Positions 1-7,951 of a stretch of 64,000 nt of DNA are shown piece by piece. Below the pieces are notes generated by a model. That model was given only the letters and a program-made list of their open reading frames with translations, searched no databases and had not been told where the DNA came from. The DNA comes from Virgibacillus siamensis (GTDB lineage: Bacteria > Bacillota > Bacilli > Bacillales > Amphibacillaceae), in assembly GCF_900162695.1 (NCBI RefSeq), contig NZ_FUIH01000007.1, forward strand, positions 1,302,001 through 1,366,000. The letters are read 5' to 3'. How positions within the stretch are numbered: the first letter of the stretch is position 1; the number at the start of each line of letters is the position of its first letter. A program made the position numbers and the translations under genes.

Positions 1-2
1 AA

Positions 3-770
3 AACGTTTACTTAATCCGACATGAAAAAACAATTATTAGCAATATCAATTGGAAAGTGGAGAAAGGGGAACATACTACGATTCTTGGAATGAACGGAGC
101 GGGGAAAACAACACTGTTAAATTTGGTATGCGGATACCTTTATCCAACAAAAGGTACCATTAAAGTATTTGATAAGCAATTCGGTACATATCCGCTTGGT
201 GAATTAAGAAAAGATATCGGTTGGGTCAGTTCATCCCTAATTGAAAAAATGAAACATCAACCCCGGAGCACAGCATTACAGGTTGTATTAAGCGGTAAAT
301 TTGCTTCTATTGGTCTGTACGAGAAACCGTGTCATTCGGATGTGGAAAAGGCCACGAATATTTTGGAACAGTTGGGAATTGCCCACTTGAGAAATCAGTC
401 ATTTGAAATGATGTCACAAGGCGAAAAACAGCGGGTATTAATCGGCAGAGCATTGATGGCTTCACCAAAATTGCTTATTTTAGATGAACCTTGTGCCGGT
501 TTAGATTTTCTCTCTAAGGAAAAGTTGTTAAATATAATAAATCAATTGGCCACATATCATCAAACTACAATAATTTATGTTACACATCAAATTGATGAAA
601 TACTGCCAATCTGTACCAATACATTGTTGGTTAAGGATGGATTTATCTTTTCCAAGGGTAAAACAAAGGATTTGCTTACATCCGAAACAATGTCGAATTT
701 TTGTAATACCCCCGTTATTGTCAGTCACCAGCATAACCGTTTCCATCTGGAGGTATCCATTAGCAGATAG
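3..770 (+). CDS. ABC transporter ATP-binding protein, 5' end cut by window edge
   Basis: ATPase subunit that would power an ABC transporter at the inner face of the membrane. The open frame runs upstream without a stop to the first bases of the window, so the start lies outside; the GTG at 57 is internal because the conserved strand before it (NINWKVEKGEH) is already in frame. Visible motifs are Walker A (GMNGAGKTT), signature (MSQGEKQRV), Walker B (LLILDEP) followed by CAGLD, and the switch histidine (THQ). About 255 residues are visible, near the length of B. subtilis YlmA-type stand-alone ATPases. No permease gene follows it, so the substrate cannot be inferred. Family call is secure; the YlmA link is from memory. 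Confidence 0.9.
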   Translation, partial: NVYLIRHEKTIISNINWKVEKGEHTTILGMNGAGKTTLLNLVCGYLYPTKGTIKVFDKQFGTYPLGELRKDIGWVSSSLIEKMKHQPRSTALQVVLSGKFASIGLYEKPCHSDVEKATNILEQLGIAHLRNQSFEMMSQGEKQRVLIGRALMASPKLLILDEPCAGLDFLSKEKLLNIINQLATYHQTTIIYVTHQIDEILPICTNTLLVKDGFIFSKGKTKDLLTSETMSNFCNTPVIVSHQHNRFHLEVSISR

Positions 771-1248
771 ATTGGATTTAAAACTGTGCTGCATTAATTA
801 TTTCGATCAAAATCAGAATTCTTATATGTTTTGTGTAAAACAAAATAAGAACAAACGTTTGTAAAATATAGGGCGGGGAGGGGAGGTGTGGGAAAATTAA
901 CAAAAAGACTGTTTGCGATAGCGAAAAAGTAAAAATTTCAAACCTGTTAATGTAACAGCACAATATATATGACCGGGCTGTATATAATGTTGAAATGATA
1001 CCATGTGGCGGTTGGAAACGGACGAAAATATTGACTACAAATATCTAACGCTAAATAGAAAAATTAAGTGATACGATAAAATTGCAGCATTTAATCTAAA
1101 AAAAATGATAAATTCTTTAAATTATTTATGAGTGAGACATTATTTTCATTATCAAAGGGATAAAAGGGTAAGAGATCTGTATTTTTATTTTATTTATTTT
1201 CTAGTTTACATAATACTTATTATAGGAAGTTGTATTGAATAATCACTA

Positions 1249-1289
1249 TTTGTCTCATTATCAAAGTTTACTTATGATAGTGAGACAAA
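1249..1289. repeat. 41-bp imperfect inverted repeat with TGTCTCA/TGAGACA arms
   Basis: Two 15-bp arms (1249-1263 and 1275-1289) match at 14 of 15 positions around an 11-bp AT-rich centre. An AGTGAGACA and a CATTATCAAAG element that also occur in this dyad are repeated at 1131-1139 and 1148-1158, about 108 bp upstream for the latter. The arrangement recalls a recombinase or resolvase subsite, or an operator. No T-run follows either side, so a terminator is unlikely. Confidence 0.6.
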
Positions 1290-1359
1290 ATAATAAATTT
1301 AAAATTTAGATGTAAAGATGTAAATATGATTTATGATTTTTGATTCTTGCATGAATTAA

Positions 1360-1390
1360 TTTACCGGTTTTCTTTAAGGTCTTTACCGGT
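1360..1390. repeat. Pair of direct TTTACCGGT repeats
   Basis: Two copies of TTTACCGGT start about 22 bp apart, roughly two helical turns; ACCGGT is itself palindromic. The spacing suits a protein-binding site, but no promoter or gene start is close by, so the role is unknown. Confidence 0.35.
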
Positions 1391-1529
1391 CAACGTATTT
1401 ATAACTTACTATCTTTAGGTTGCCTGAACCTGATAATGACTTTACTTCAAATTTAGTTATTATTGTGTTCCATCAAGTTCCAGAATATTACAATCCCTAT
1501 CATTCACACTGTAACATAAACAATGGCAA

Positions 1530-1715
1530 TTATTGACCGCCTTCTTTCAGCACTGGCACGCTGAAGTGGCGCGGTTTCCATTGCTCAATTAATATATCAG
1601 TCATTTTTTTAGCCTCTTCCCCGTAATTGTCTTTCATCAGTATGGGAATTTCGGGTTTTAAATAGCTGGTAGACGGATAAAACATATAATACAGAGGTGA
1701 TTTTAATGTTGGCAC
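1530..1715 (-). pseudogene. Possible 3' remnant of an unidentified gene
   Basis: The minus-strand frame encodes a polar, protein-like C-terminus (…EEAKKMTDILIEQW…, then PRHFSVPVLKEGG) ending in TAA at 1530. Its upstream end overlaps the acyP start, and no Shine-Dalgarno sequence precedes any internal ATG, so it looks like the tail of a gene truncated where acyP begins. I do not recognise the family. It may equally be a chance open frame. Confidence 0.25.
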
Positions 1716-1975
1716 ACGTAATCGTATCCGGTCGTGTACAAGGAGTTGGCTTCAGGTACTCGGCAATGAACAGAGCCATCCAACTTGGTTTAACTGGATG
1801 GGTGCAAAATAAAATTGATGGATCTGTGGAGATGGACGTGGAAGGATCCGAAGAACTGGTGGAGGAATTTTTGACAGATGTAAAGGCTGGCTTAAATCAA
1901 GTTATGAAAGTGGAAAATATGACAATTAATAAATCCGAGGCGGAAAAAGGCTATATGAAATTCACCATAAAATAA
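1706..1975 (+). CDS. acyP: Acylphosphatase
   Basis: Cytosolic enzyme that hydrolyses acyl phosphates to carboxylate and phosphate. The protein has 89 residues, normal for the family. The N-terminal signature VSGRVQGVGFRY carries the phosphate-binding loop and catalytic arginine, and WVQNK carries the catalytic asparagine. The ATG at 1706 is chosen over the in-frame GTG at 1697 because AGAGGTGA (1693-1700) is a good ribosome-binding site for it. It stands alone, preceded by a long gap and convergent with the ferredoxin gene. Confidence 0.93.
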   Translation: MLAHVIVSGRVQGVGFRYSAMNRAIQLGLTGWVQNKIDGSVEMDVEGSEELVEEFLTDVKAGLNQVMKVENMTINKSEAEKGYMKFTIK

Positions 1976-2006
1976 AGCCGCTGTCTGCCTGAGACAACGA
2001 CTTTAA
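1974..2006. terminator. Hairpin between convergent acyP and ferredoxin genes
   Basis: An imperfect stem (AAAG-CG-TGTCT pairing with AGACA-CG-CTTT, two mismatches) begins just after the acyP stop. The T-run on the plus strand is short. It could serve both converging genes. Confidence 0.4.
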
Positions 2007-2013
2007 TTCAAAT

Positions 2014-2253
2014 TTAATTTTCTTCATAAAACTTACGATTTAATGCGATGTATTCATTTTCTTCTTCCGGTACTTCGTCTTCCATGTATATGGCTTCAAC
2101 CGGACAAACAGCTTCACATGCTCCACAGTCAATGCAGATGTCCGGGTCAATGTAAAACATATCTTTCCCTTCTTCTATGCAATCTACAGGACAAACCTCT
2201 ACACATTCGCCTGATTTTTCATCTTTACATGGTGATGTAATGACAAATGCCAA
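2014..2253 (-). CDS. 7Fe ferredoxin (3Fe-4S plus 4Fe-4S), TTG start
   Basis: Small soluble electron carrier. The cysteine pattern is that of bacillary seven-iron ferredoxins: SPCKDEKSGECVEVCP near the N-terminus and CIDCGACEAVCP in the middle, with an acidic C-terminal tail. About 79 residues. The longest frame begins at an ATG (2271), but that ATG lies inside the sequence AAGGAGGAGA, which is an excellent ribosome-binding site for the TTG at 2253; the family consensus also begins at this point (xAFVITSPC). The redox partner cannot be told from context. Confidence 0.92.
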   Translation of the reverse strand: MAFVITSPCKDEKSGECVEVCPVDCIEEGKDMFYIDPDICIDCGACEAVCPVEAIYMEDEVPEEENEYIALNRKFYEEN

Positions 2254-2398
2254 GTAAATCTCCTCCTTCATCTAACGAGCATTATCAACTACTACAATTA
2301 TACTATCGAAAAATAAGGCTTGTTTCAACCCAAATATACACATGGACACTTGTCCGTACATAATATTTACTATTAAGGCAAAAGAGGAGCGAATGTAA

Positions 2399-3589
2399 AT
2401 GGAAGTAATGGTCCGCCAAAATGATACATTTTCGTATTATAGTCAATTGTTTGATATACCACTCATTTTAATTGAGCAATCCAACCCACAAATCCCACCC
2501 GATCATTTAGCAGTGGGACAGCAAGTTAAGATACCAGGATATGTTTCGACAGATTGTAAGATTACACCTAATGACTCCCTATGGAAATTAGCGATCGCAC
2601 ATAGTATTCCTGTTGATTTATTGCAGTTGCTGAATCCGTCCATCAGTCCCAATAACTTGCAGATTGGCGAAACTATCTTAATTCCTGAACGTGTCAATAA
2701 CATACTGATAACGGATTTGGACCGATATACATTTGAAAAAATGGAACTCGATATTGCCAAGCTGCTGGAAGTTTATCCATTTGTCAAAAGAGGGGCTGTC
2801 GGTAATTCCGTAATGGGAAAAGATCTGATTGAACTGCAGATCGGAAATGGCGGCAAGCAAGTTCATATGAATGGTTCCTTCCATGCTAATGAATGGATTA
2901 CAACGTCTGCCATTATGCGGTTTGTGAACGAATATGTTCTTTCCCTGACCAATAAACGTCCAATCCGCGGCTTGAGTATGCTTCCATTATTTAATGAAAC
3001 ATTATTATCAGTTGTTCCAATGGTAAATCCGGATGGTGTAAATCTTGTCCTTGAAGGTGCGTCCTCAGCAGGAGATTATGAGAAAGAAGTATTGGCAATT
3101 AATCACCAAAACAATGATTTTACCAATTGGAAAGCAAATATTAGAGGGATTGATCTAAACAATCAGTTCCCTGCACTATGGCAAGTGGAGGTTGATCGCA
3201 AGCCGGATACACCACAACATAGAGACTATCCGGGGCCACATCCATTATCTGAACCGGAATCGATTGCGATGGCTGACTTGGTAAAGGAAAGGAATTTTAT
3301 GCGCTTGAATGCATTTCATACTCAAGGTGAAGAGATTTATTGGGGGTATGAAGGTCTGGAACCGCCTGTTACAGAATCAATTGTCAATGAATATTCCCAA
3401 GTAAGTGGTTATGAACCTGTCCAATATATCGACAGCTATGCAGGTTACAGGGATTGGTTTATACAGGATTTCAGGCAGCCGGGCTTCACAATAGAACTTG
3501 GTACAGGCGTCAACCCGCTGCCGTTTGCGCAGTTTGAAGAAATATATCGGGAATGCCTTGGAATTATGCTGGCAAACCTCTATATATAA
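2399..3589 (+). CDS. LysM-containing M14 peptidase, gamma-D-glutamyl-meso-diaminopimelate endopeptidase type
   Basis: Cuts peptidoglycan peptides, probably the gamma-D-Glu to diaminopimelate bond, in spores or cell wall. Two N-terminal LysM repeats (about residues 1-47 and 50-97) bind glycan; the zinc carboxypeptidase domain follows (about 105-396). Zinc ligands are H162 and E165 (HANE) and H307 (FHTQG), with catalytic E366 (TIELG). VNPDG and RGIDLNN are typical family signatures. There is no clear signal peptide, as in the sporulation member YqgT/ENP1, which fits mother-cell or forespore use. Start supported by GAGGAG nine bases upstream. It ends one base from the convergent phosphatase gene. 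Confidence 0.9.
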   Translation: MEVMVRQNDTFSYYSQLFDIPLILIEQSNPQIPPDHLAVGQQVKIPGYVSTDCKITPNDSLWKLAIAHSIPVDLLQLLNPSISPNNLQIGETILIPERVNNILITDLDRYTFEKMELDIAKLLEVYPFVKRGAVGNSVMGKDLIELQIGNGGKQVHMNGSFHANEWITTSAIMRFVNEYVLSLTNKRPIRGLSMLPLFNETLLSVVPMVNPDGVNLVLEGASSAGDYEKEVLAINHQNNDFTNWKANIRGIDLNNQFPALWQVEVDRKPDTPQHRDYPGPHPLSEPESIAMADLVKERNFMRLNAFHTQGEEIYWGYEGLEPPVTESIVNEYSQVSGYEPVQYIDSYAGYRDWFIQDFRQPGFTIELGTGVNPLPFAQFEEIYRECLGIMLANLYI

Positions 3590-3590
3590 T

Positions 3591-4142
3591 TTACTTGGTC
3601 CACAGGCTTTTGATGGAATGCTCATTTTCTTCCAGGTTAATAAGAAATACATCGGGATTTTGAAGGTTTTTCCATCCTTCAAATCCGAAATCCGGATTGT
3701 ACATGCCCAATAGAAGGGCTATTAAATTCCCGTGGCTGACAATTAAAACATTCGATATATCCTCTTCATTATTCACTGCATCAATGACCATACTTGCTCG
3801 TTTTATTACATCATTACCGGATTCACCACCTGGGAGTTGAAAATCATGATCAGAGAATGATTTCTCCAGTACTTCCATCCAGTCATCGATTGGTTCATCA
3901 CTCAGTATTCTTTCTTTCAACCGGTCATCCACATTAATCTTTAACTTGTTCTTTTCGGCGAATGGCCGAATGCTTTCGATGGCTCGAAGATAAGGACTTG
4001 AGATGATTTTATCGATTTTAATATCCTTCTCCGATAAGTATACGGACAGCAAATGTGCCTGTCGCATGCCAACATCGGTCAGTGGTGAATCTATGTGCTG
4101 ACCATCTGCCAGACAATGTCGGATAATATACAAATTTTTCAA
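3591..4142 (-). CDS. Histidine phosphatase family protein
   Basis: A 183-residue member of the phosphoglycerate-mutase-like branch. The phosphohistidine motif is RHCLADG near residue 8, where the third position is Cys rather than the common Gly; the second histidine is in VSHGN and an SPYLRAIES segment supplies the phosphate-pocket arginine. PGGES is also present. Substrate unknown; such proteins act on phosphosugars, nucleotides or phosphopeptides. Its stop is one base from the stop of the M14 peptidase gene, with no terminator between them. Confidence 0.87.
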   Translation of the reverse strand: MKNLYIIRHCLADGQHIDSPLTDVGMRQAHLLSVYLSEKDIKIDKIISSPYLRAIESIRPFAEKNKLKINVDDRLKERILSDEPIDDWMEVLEKSFSDHDFQLPGGESGNDVIKRASMVIDAVNNEEDISNVLIVSHGNLIALLLGMYNPDFGFEGWKNLQNPDVFLINLEENEHSIKSLWTK

Positions 4143-4260
4143 GAAAAACCAGCCCCTCTTCAGCAGTTTAGATGGAACCTATTAAAAATTTTGAAAAATG
4201 TAATATAAGTATAGCATTAATAGACAGGATATAAAATAATTTCGGGAAAAAAATGTACAA

Positions 4261-4287
4261 AAATAGCAGGTCGGGAACCTGCTATTT
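4261..4287 (-). terminator. Intrinsic terminator whose stem contains a stop codon
   Basis: On the minus strand AAAATAGCAGGT pairs with ACCTGCTATTTTT around a short loop. The TAG stop of the 67-residue gene above it (4282-4284) is inside the first arm. Confidence 0.8.
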
Positions 4288-4488
4288 TACTTCCTTAAAA
4301 TAATTTTTGAAAAATCCGCCAATGCGATTGCTGTTATCGATGACAAAATAAAATTCATCTGTTTCATTTTTTACATCATATTGCTTGCCTGGGGTGAGTT
4401 TATTGTGCACAATAAATTTTTCGGCATCAGCATGTACGCACTCCACTTTTTTTATGGTTTTTTCGTTTTCCCAATTTAAATGAATCAT
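4282..4488 (-). CDS. Small conserved Bacillaceae protein, DUF6501-like
   Basis: A 68-residue soluble protein starting MIHLNWENEKTIKKV with a compact beta-rich appearance and a conserved-looking PGKQYDVKNETDEFYF segment. It resembles the small DUF6501 family as I remember it; no function is known. A clear ribosome-binding site (AGGAGGAT) precedes the ATG. It is monocistronic, with its own terminator overlapping the stop codon. Confidence 0.7.
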   Translation of the reverse strand: MIHLNWENEKTIKKVECVHADAEKFIVHNKLTPGKQYDVKNETDEFYFVIDNSNRIGGFFKNYFKEVK

Positions 4489-4561
4489 CCGTATCCTCCT
4501 GAGTTTGTTAGGTATTGGTTAATCCCGATGCTGTTGTATCTTGCCGCTGAAGACAACTAAT

Positions 4562-5521
4562 TTATTCGAAAAGCTTCAGGTATTCACCATACCCCTCTTT
4601 TTCCATTTTGTCTTTTGGTATGAAACGCATTGCAGCAGAGTTCATGCAGTAACGGAGTCCACCTTTATCTTTTGGCCCATCATCAAATACATGTCCGAGA
4701 TGAGAATTCGCATTGCTGCTTCGTACCTCAGTCCGGATCATACCATGTGTTGTATCTGTTTTTTCTGTTACCTGATATGGATCAATTGGTTTGGTAAAGC
4801 TTGGCCATCCACAACCTGCATCAAATTTATCCTCGGAAGAAAATAATACATCTCCTGAGACAATATCCACGTAAATCCCATCAGATTCTTCATTCCAGTA
4901 TTCATTATCAAATGGCCGTTCCGTACCATTTTCCTGGGTAACAGCATACTGAATCGGGTTAAGTTTTTCTTTGAGTTTGGCCTTATCCGGATATGTTTTC
5001 CAGTTTTTCGAAATGAAGTCCTCCCTTCCGGACCCTTTTTTATACAACTTATAATGAAAAGGCTGTTTCTTGTAGTAGTCCTGATGATTTTCTTCAGCTA
5101 TATAAAAAGGTTTTGCCGGAAGAATCGGGGTAACAATCGGTTTGGAAAATTTCCCGCTCTTTTCCAGCCTCTGCTTCGATGCTTCCGCAATTTCTTTTTG
5201 AACTTCATTATGATAAAAAATAGCTGTTTGATAAGATGAACCCCTGTCGTGAAATTGACCGCCGGAATCGGTTGGATCTATTTGCTGCCAGAATGTCTCA
5301 ACTAAACGCTCATACGGCATTACTTCCGGATCAAATTCAATCTGAACGGCTTCCACATGTCCTGTTGTATCAGAACACACCTGTTCATAAGTAGGATTTT
5401 CTACATTGCCGCCAGTATAGCCGGATGTAATACTGGCCACACCCGGACGCTGGTCAAAAGGCTCAACCATACACCAAAAACATCCTCCTGCGAACGTTGC
5501 ATATTCGATTTGCGAAACCAT
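4562..5521 (-). CDS. msrAB: Bifunctional peptide methionine sulfoxide reductase MsrA-MsrB
   Basis: Repairs both S- and R-sulfoxides of methionine in oxidised proteins. The N-terminal MsrA domain (about 1-155) has the GCFWC active site with catalytic Cys14; the C-terminal MsrB domain (about 175-319) has RYCMNS with catalytic Cys near 292, plus GCGWPSF and HLGHVF. The two CxxC zinc motifs of many MsrB proteins are absent (LFSSEDKFD in their place), so this is the zinc-free form. In B. subtilis the two are separate genes (yppP, yppQ). The longest frame starts at 5536, but that ATG is part of the ribosome-binding site (ATGGAGGT), so the ATG at 5521 is chosen. Confidence 0.94.
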   Translation of the reverse strand: MVSQIEYATFAGGCFWCMVEPFDQRPGVASITSGYTGGNVENPTYEQVCSDTTGHVEAVQIEFDPEVMPYERLVETFWQQIDPTDSGGQFHDRGSSYQTAIFYHNEVQKEIAEASKQRLEKSGKFSKPIVTPILPAKPFYIAEENHQDYYKKQPFHYKLYKKGSGREDFISKNWKTYPDKAKLKEKLNPIQYAVTQENGTERPFDNEYWNEESDGIYVDIVSGDVLFSSEDKFDAGCGWPSFTKPIDPYQVTEKTDTTHGMIRTEVRSSNANSHLGHVFDDGPKDKGGLRYCMNSAAMRFIPKDKMEKEGYGEYLKLFE

Positions 5522-5601
5522 TGAAATGACCTCCATTTTCTGATTGTAACCTTATTTTTTCGTGTTTTCGTTAAAAAATCAAGTAGTGTGCCTGCTCTAT
5601 A

Positions 5602-5997
5602 TTATATGAACAATTTTGGGGAGGAATTTCCGCTCAATTTATGCTCCGCTTCTATAAAATCATCATTATCCGGATCCTCATCCACATAATCATCATCCAG
5701 TGAATCTGTACCTTCAATACCATCCGTTTCTTTTAATGCCTTCATGATTTGAAACATCATGGGGAGGTTACGGACCATTGGGGCGTATTGCTGTACTATT
5801 GGTGCAGCATTTTCCACTGCCTTTAACACGTGCTGCACCTTTGTGAGCGTATTAGTTATTGTGCCTACCCGCTCTGGTGTTAAAAGGTTCTGAACCTGCT
5901 GCACAGGTAAGATCCGATTCATCCTGTGAGGTGGAGCAGAATTCGGAATATCTCTAATATAAGTAGTCCTATCGGGCGTGTGTATTGGCCATACCAT
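5602..5997 (-). CDS. VrrA/YqfQ-type protein
   Basis: A 131-residue protein with a proline-rich N-terminus, a central predicted helical core (TLTKVQHVLKAVENAAPIV then QQYAPMVRNLPMMFQI) and an acidic tail rich in Asp and Glu. The core matches my memory of the VrrA/YqfQ family (PF14181-like) of Bacillus, whose function is unclear; some members are tied to spores. No signal peptide or membrane segment. It stands alone between MsrAB and the YolD region. Confidence 0.65.
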   Translation of the reverse strand: MVWPIHTPDRTTYIRDIPNSAPPHRMNRILPVQQVQNLLTPERVGTITNTLTKVQHVLKAVENAAPIVQQYAPMVRNLPMMFQIMKALKETDGIEGTDSLDDDYVDEDPDNDDFIEAEHKLSGNSSPKLFI

Positions 5998-6332
5998 CTC
6001 AATCCCTCTTTTCTCTATTTATCGTCTAGGTTATTGTACGTAACAAAAAGGAATTAGTGTAGGCTACTACCATGATAAAAAACAGAAACACACATCATTT
6101 ATAATAACCTTATATTGCGTAATAATTCCGTTAACTATTTCCCGGGCAACCGCAAAAATCAACAGTCTCTTCATAAATACAAGAATTTTATGGTGAAAAA
6201 TGCCGTAAACTGTCTATTGCAAACTGGCGATGTCGGCCAATTAAACAAACGTTTAATGAATTTTTTATATCACACCGTTACTACTGGTTTAAGAACATAT
6301 GTTTGTGTATACTATAATTGAGGTGATGTTAC
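5998..6332. other. Intergenic region upstream of the YolD gene
   Basis: About 335 bases between divergent genes. The right end carries a LexA-type box and a promoter-like TATACT (6308-6313). I see no gene or RNA element in the rest. Confidence 0.5.
6292..6305 (+). promoter_or_regulatory. LexA (SOS) box
   Basis: AGAACATATGTTTG matches the Bacillus LexA consensus CGAAC-N4-GTTCG in the GAAC-N4-GTT core, with deviations at the outer bases. It lies 28 bases before the YolD start and between a weak -35 (TGGTTT, 6285-6290) and TATACT (6308-6313), the right place for repression. Confidence 0.65.
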
Positions 6333-6662
6333 ATGACGAATGATCGCGGCACTATTAAATGGACTTCTTTAATGCTTCCTGAACATGTTGAACTGCTAAA
6401 AGATATGTGGCAGGAAGATCAGCAAGTAACACGACCGGAACTGGATATGCAGGAGCTGGAACTGCTAAATGAGGCATTAATACTGGCGAATAAGCGGCAA
6501 GACAAGGTTGTTCTGACAATTTTTCGGGACAGGAACATTCATAAAAAATCCGGTGTGATTCGTAAATTGGATAAACTACATCGCCGTATCCGATTATATT
6601 CTGATGCCGGCAGTTATGAAACTGTTCCTTTCCACGAAATACTTGATATTGAAATAATGTAA
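6333..6662 (+). CDS. YolD-like protein
   Basis: A 109-residue member of the YolD family. Typical features are the N-terminal RGTIKWTSLMLPEH motif and the C-terminal PFHEILDIEI motif. In B. subtilis yolD and yqjX precede the Y-family polymerase genes uvrX and yqjW and belong to the SOS regulon. Here no polymerase gene follows; the next gene is convergent yozE. A LexA-type box directly upstream suggests the SOS link is kept. Start ATG 6333 follows GAGGTGATG. It could be a remnant of a polymerase pair or an independent SOS gene. Confidence 0.85.
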   Translation: MTNDRGTIKWTSLMLPEHVELLKDMWQEDQQVTRPELDMQELELLNEALILANKRQDKVVLTIFRDRNIHKKSGVIRKLDKLHRRIRLYSDAGSYETVPFHEILDIEIM

Positions 6663-6686
6663 GCACTGATCATTCCAGTGCTTACA
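6658..6686. terminator. Perfect 11-bp hairpin between convergent YolD and YozE genes
   Basis: TGTAAGCACTG pairs with CAGTGCTTACA around a 7-base loop. The YolD TAA stop (6660-6662) is in the first arm. No long T-run, so efficiency is uncertain. Confidence 0.55.
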
Positions 6687-6689
6687 TGC

Positions 6690-6908
6690 CTAGTCCTCTG
6701 TGAGTTTGTATTGCTCCCATAATTCATCAAAAGTGCTCAGCGCATTGGTAAATGGACTATTCCATTCCAGATATCTGCTGATTTCATCATAATCAGCTGA
6801 ATGTTTTGGAAAATCGTGGTCAAAAAATACCCAATCCGCTAATCGGCTTTTGTCATCTGCTTTCTTCTTTCCCCTGTGTGTCATCATATAATGATAAAAT
6901 GAACGCAT
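6690..6908 (-). CDS. yozE: YozE family protein (UPF0346)
   Basis: A 72-residue helical protein of the YozE SAM-like family, with the typical N-terminus MRSFYHYMMTHRG and the segment ADWVFFDHDFPKHS. Function is unknown. The long frame begins at 6944 inside tatC; the ATG at 6908 is preceded by GAGGTG at proper spacing and matches the family start. It follows tatC by 10 bases and may be the last gene of the tat operon. Confidence 0.88.
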   Translation of the reverse strand: MRSFYHYMMTHRGKKKADDKSRLADWVFFDHDFPKHSADYDEISRYLEWNSPFTNALSTFDELWEQYKLTED

Positions 6909-6918
6909 GGTATGCACC

Positions 6919-7674
6919 TCATTCGTTTTCCATAAATTGTTCATATTTTTTCAGTTTTCTGCGATAGACAATTTTTGAAAGGTAAATGCTGATTTCATAA
7001 AGAATAATCAGCGGGATTGCCACCACAATCTGCAGTACGAAGTCGGGCGGTGTGATGACGGCACCGATAATAACGAGAATCAGATATGCATATTTTCTGG
7101 TTTTGTGCATAAATGCCGGTGTCAATATTCCTAAACTGGTTAAAAACATCGTAATAACCGGGATTTCAAATAATACTGCAAATGGAACAATAACGCGAAA
7201 CAATAATTTGAAGTACCTGTCATATGTAAATATTTCATTGAACATTCCCTCATTCAGTGACAGTAAAAACGGTACAATCAGATTAATGAATACAACGTAT
7301 CCGAACGTTAATCCCCCGATAAACAAAAGAAATACGGCAGGGATATAGGGTAACGATGCCTTTTGCTCCGTTTTGGTCAAACCGGGCCTGATAAATAGCC
7401 AAATTTGCAGGCATAGTATTGGTAATGTACCAATAATGGCAACCAGACCGGCCATTGTTATATAAACGGAGACGGTATCTGTCAGACCGGTGATACTGAG
7501 CGTGAAGCCAAGGTCTTTTGCGAAAAAGTAGTAAATGTCTTTCACATAGATAAACCCAACAAAAAACAAAGCTACAAATATTACCGCGGTAACAATCAGT
7601 CTGTTCCGTAATTCAGATAAATGTCCAACTAAATTCATTTCCTTTTCATTCTCATACTGCTTTTCTTCCGACAA
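6919..7674 (-). CDS. tatC: Sec-independent protein translocase TatC
   Basis: Multi-spanning membrane receptor of the twin-arginine pathway; it recognises RR signal peptides and recruits TatA. The 251-residue protein starts with an acidic stretch and then the family hallmark HLSELRNRL, followed by six hydrophobic segments. It lies downstream of two tatA genes (67-base gap) in a tatA-tatA-tatC unit. A likely client in the same window is the Rieske protein QcrA, whose N-terminus has SRRQFLNYT. Confidence 0.95.
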   Translation of the reverse strand: MSEEKQYENEKEMNLVGHLSELRNRLIVTAVIFVALFFVGFIYVKDIYYFFAKDLGFTLSITGLTDTVSVYITMAGLVAIIGTLPILCLQIWLFIRPGLTKTEQKASLPYIPAVFLLFIGGLTFGYVVFINLIVPFLLSLNEGMFNEIFTYDRYFKLLFRVIVPFAVLFEIPVITMFLTSLGILTPAFMHKTRKYAYLILVIIGAVITPPDFVLQIVVAIPLIILYEISIYLSKIVYRRKLKKYEQFMENE

Positions 7675-7741
7675 TTTTCACACTCCCTTTGTTCGGGCAT
7701 AAAAGAAGATGTAAGGTACCCCCTACACCATCTGAAGTTAC

Positions 7742-7930
7742 TTATTTGTTTGATGTACTGCTTTTTTCATCGTCTTCATCATCTGAAACAATATCTTTTG
7801 TTGCCTTTTTAAATTCTTTCAGTGATCCACCAAACGCTTTACCGATTTCCGGTAACTTTGACGGTCCGAAAACAATCAATGCAATTACCAGAATCAATAT
7901 TAATCCAGGAATGCCAATATTGCTTAACAT
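7742..7930 (-). CDS. tatA: Twin-arginine translocase subunit TatA (second copy)
   Basis: Pore-forming subunit of the Tat system. At 62 residues it has one N-terminal membrane segment (GIPGLILILVIALIVFGP), the FGPxKLPEIG hinge, an amphipathic helix and a charged tail. It is a close paralogue of the adjacent upstream gene at 7952. Firmicute TatA of this type usually does the jobs of both TatA and TatB, so two tandem copies may be redundant or specialised. Confidence 0.93.
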   Translation of the reverse strand: MLSNIGIPGLILILVIALIVFGPSKLPEIGKAFGGSLKEFKKATKDIVSDDEDDEKSSTSNK

Positions 7931-7951
7931 GCAGAATCACTCCATTAAAAA

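Larger units (their letters stand above)
771..1705. other. Long non-coding stretch with dyad repeats
   Basis: About 0.9 kb with no convincing gene, very AT-rich, between the ABC ATPase and acylphosphatase genes. It holds a 41-bp dyad (1249-1289), a partial copy of its motifs (1131-1158), two direct TTTACCGGT repeats (1360-1390) and a possible gene remnant on the minus strand (1530-1715). Such a gap is unusual in this otherwise compact window and may mark a lost or decayed insertion. Confidence 0.6.

Noticed and set aside
778..963. Minus-strand 61-codon frame
   Set aside because: Composition is that of AT-rich non-coding DNA, with no ribosome-binding site and no recognisable motif.
6241..6260. 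AAACGTTT-type palindrome considered as a second LexA or catabolite box
   Set aside because: It lacks the GAAC/GTTC half-sites and is too far from the gene start.
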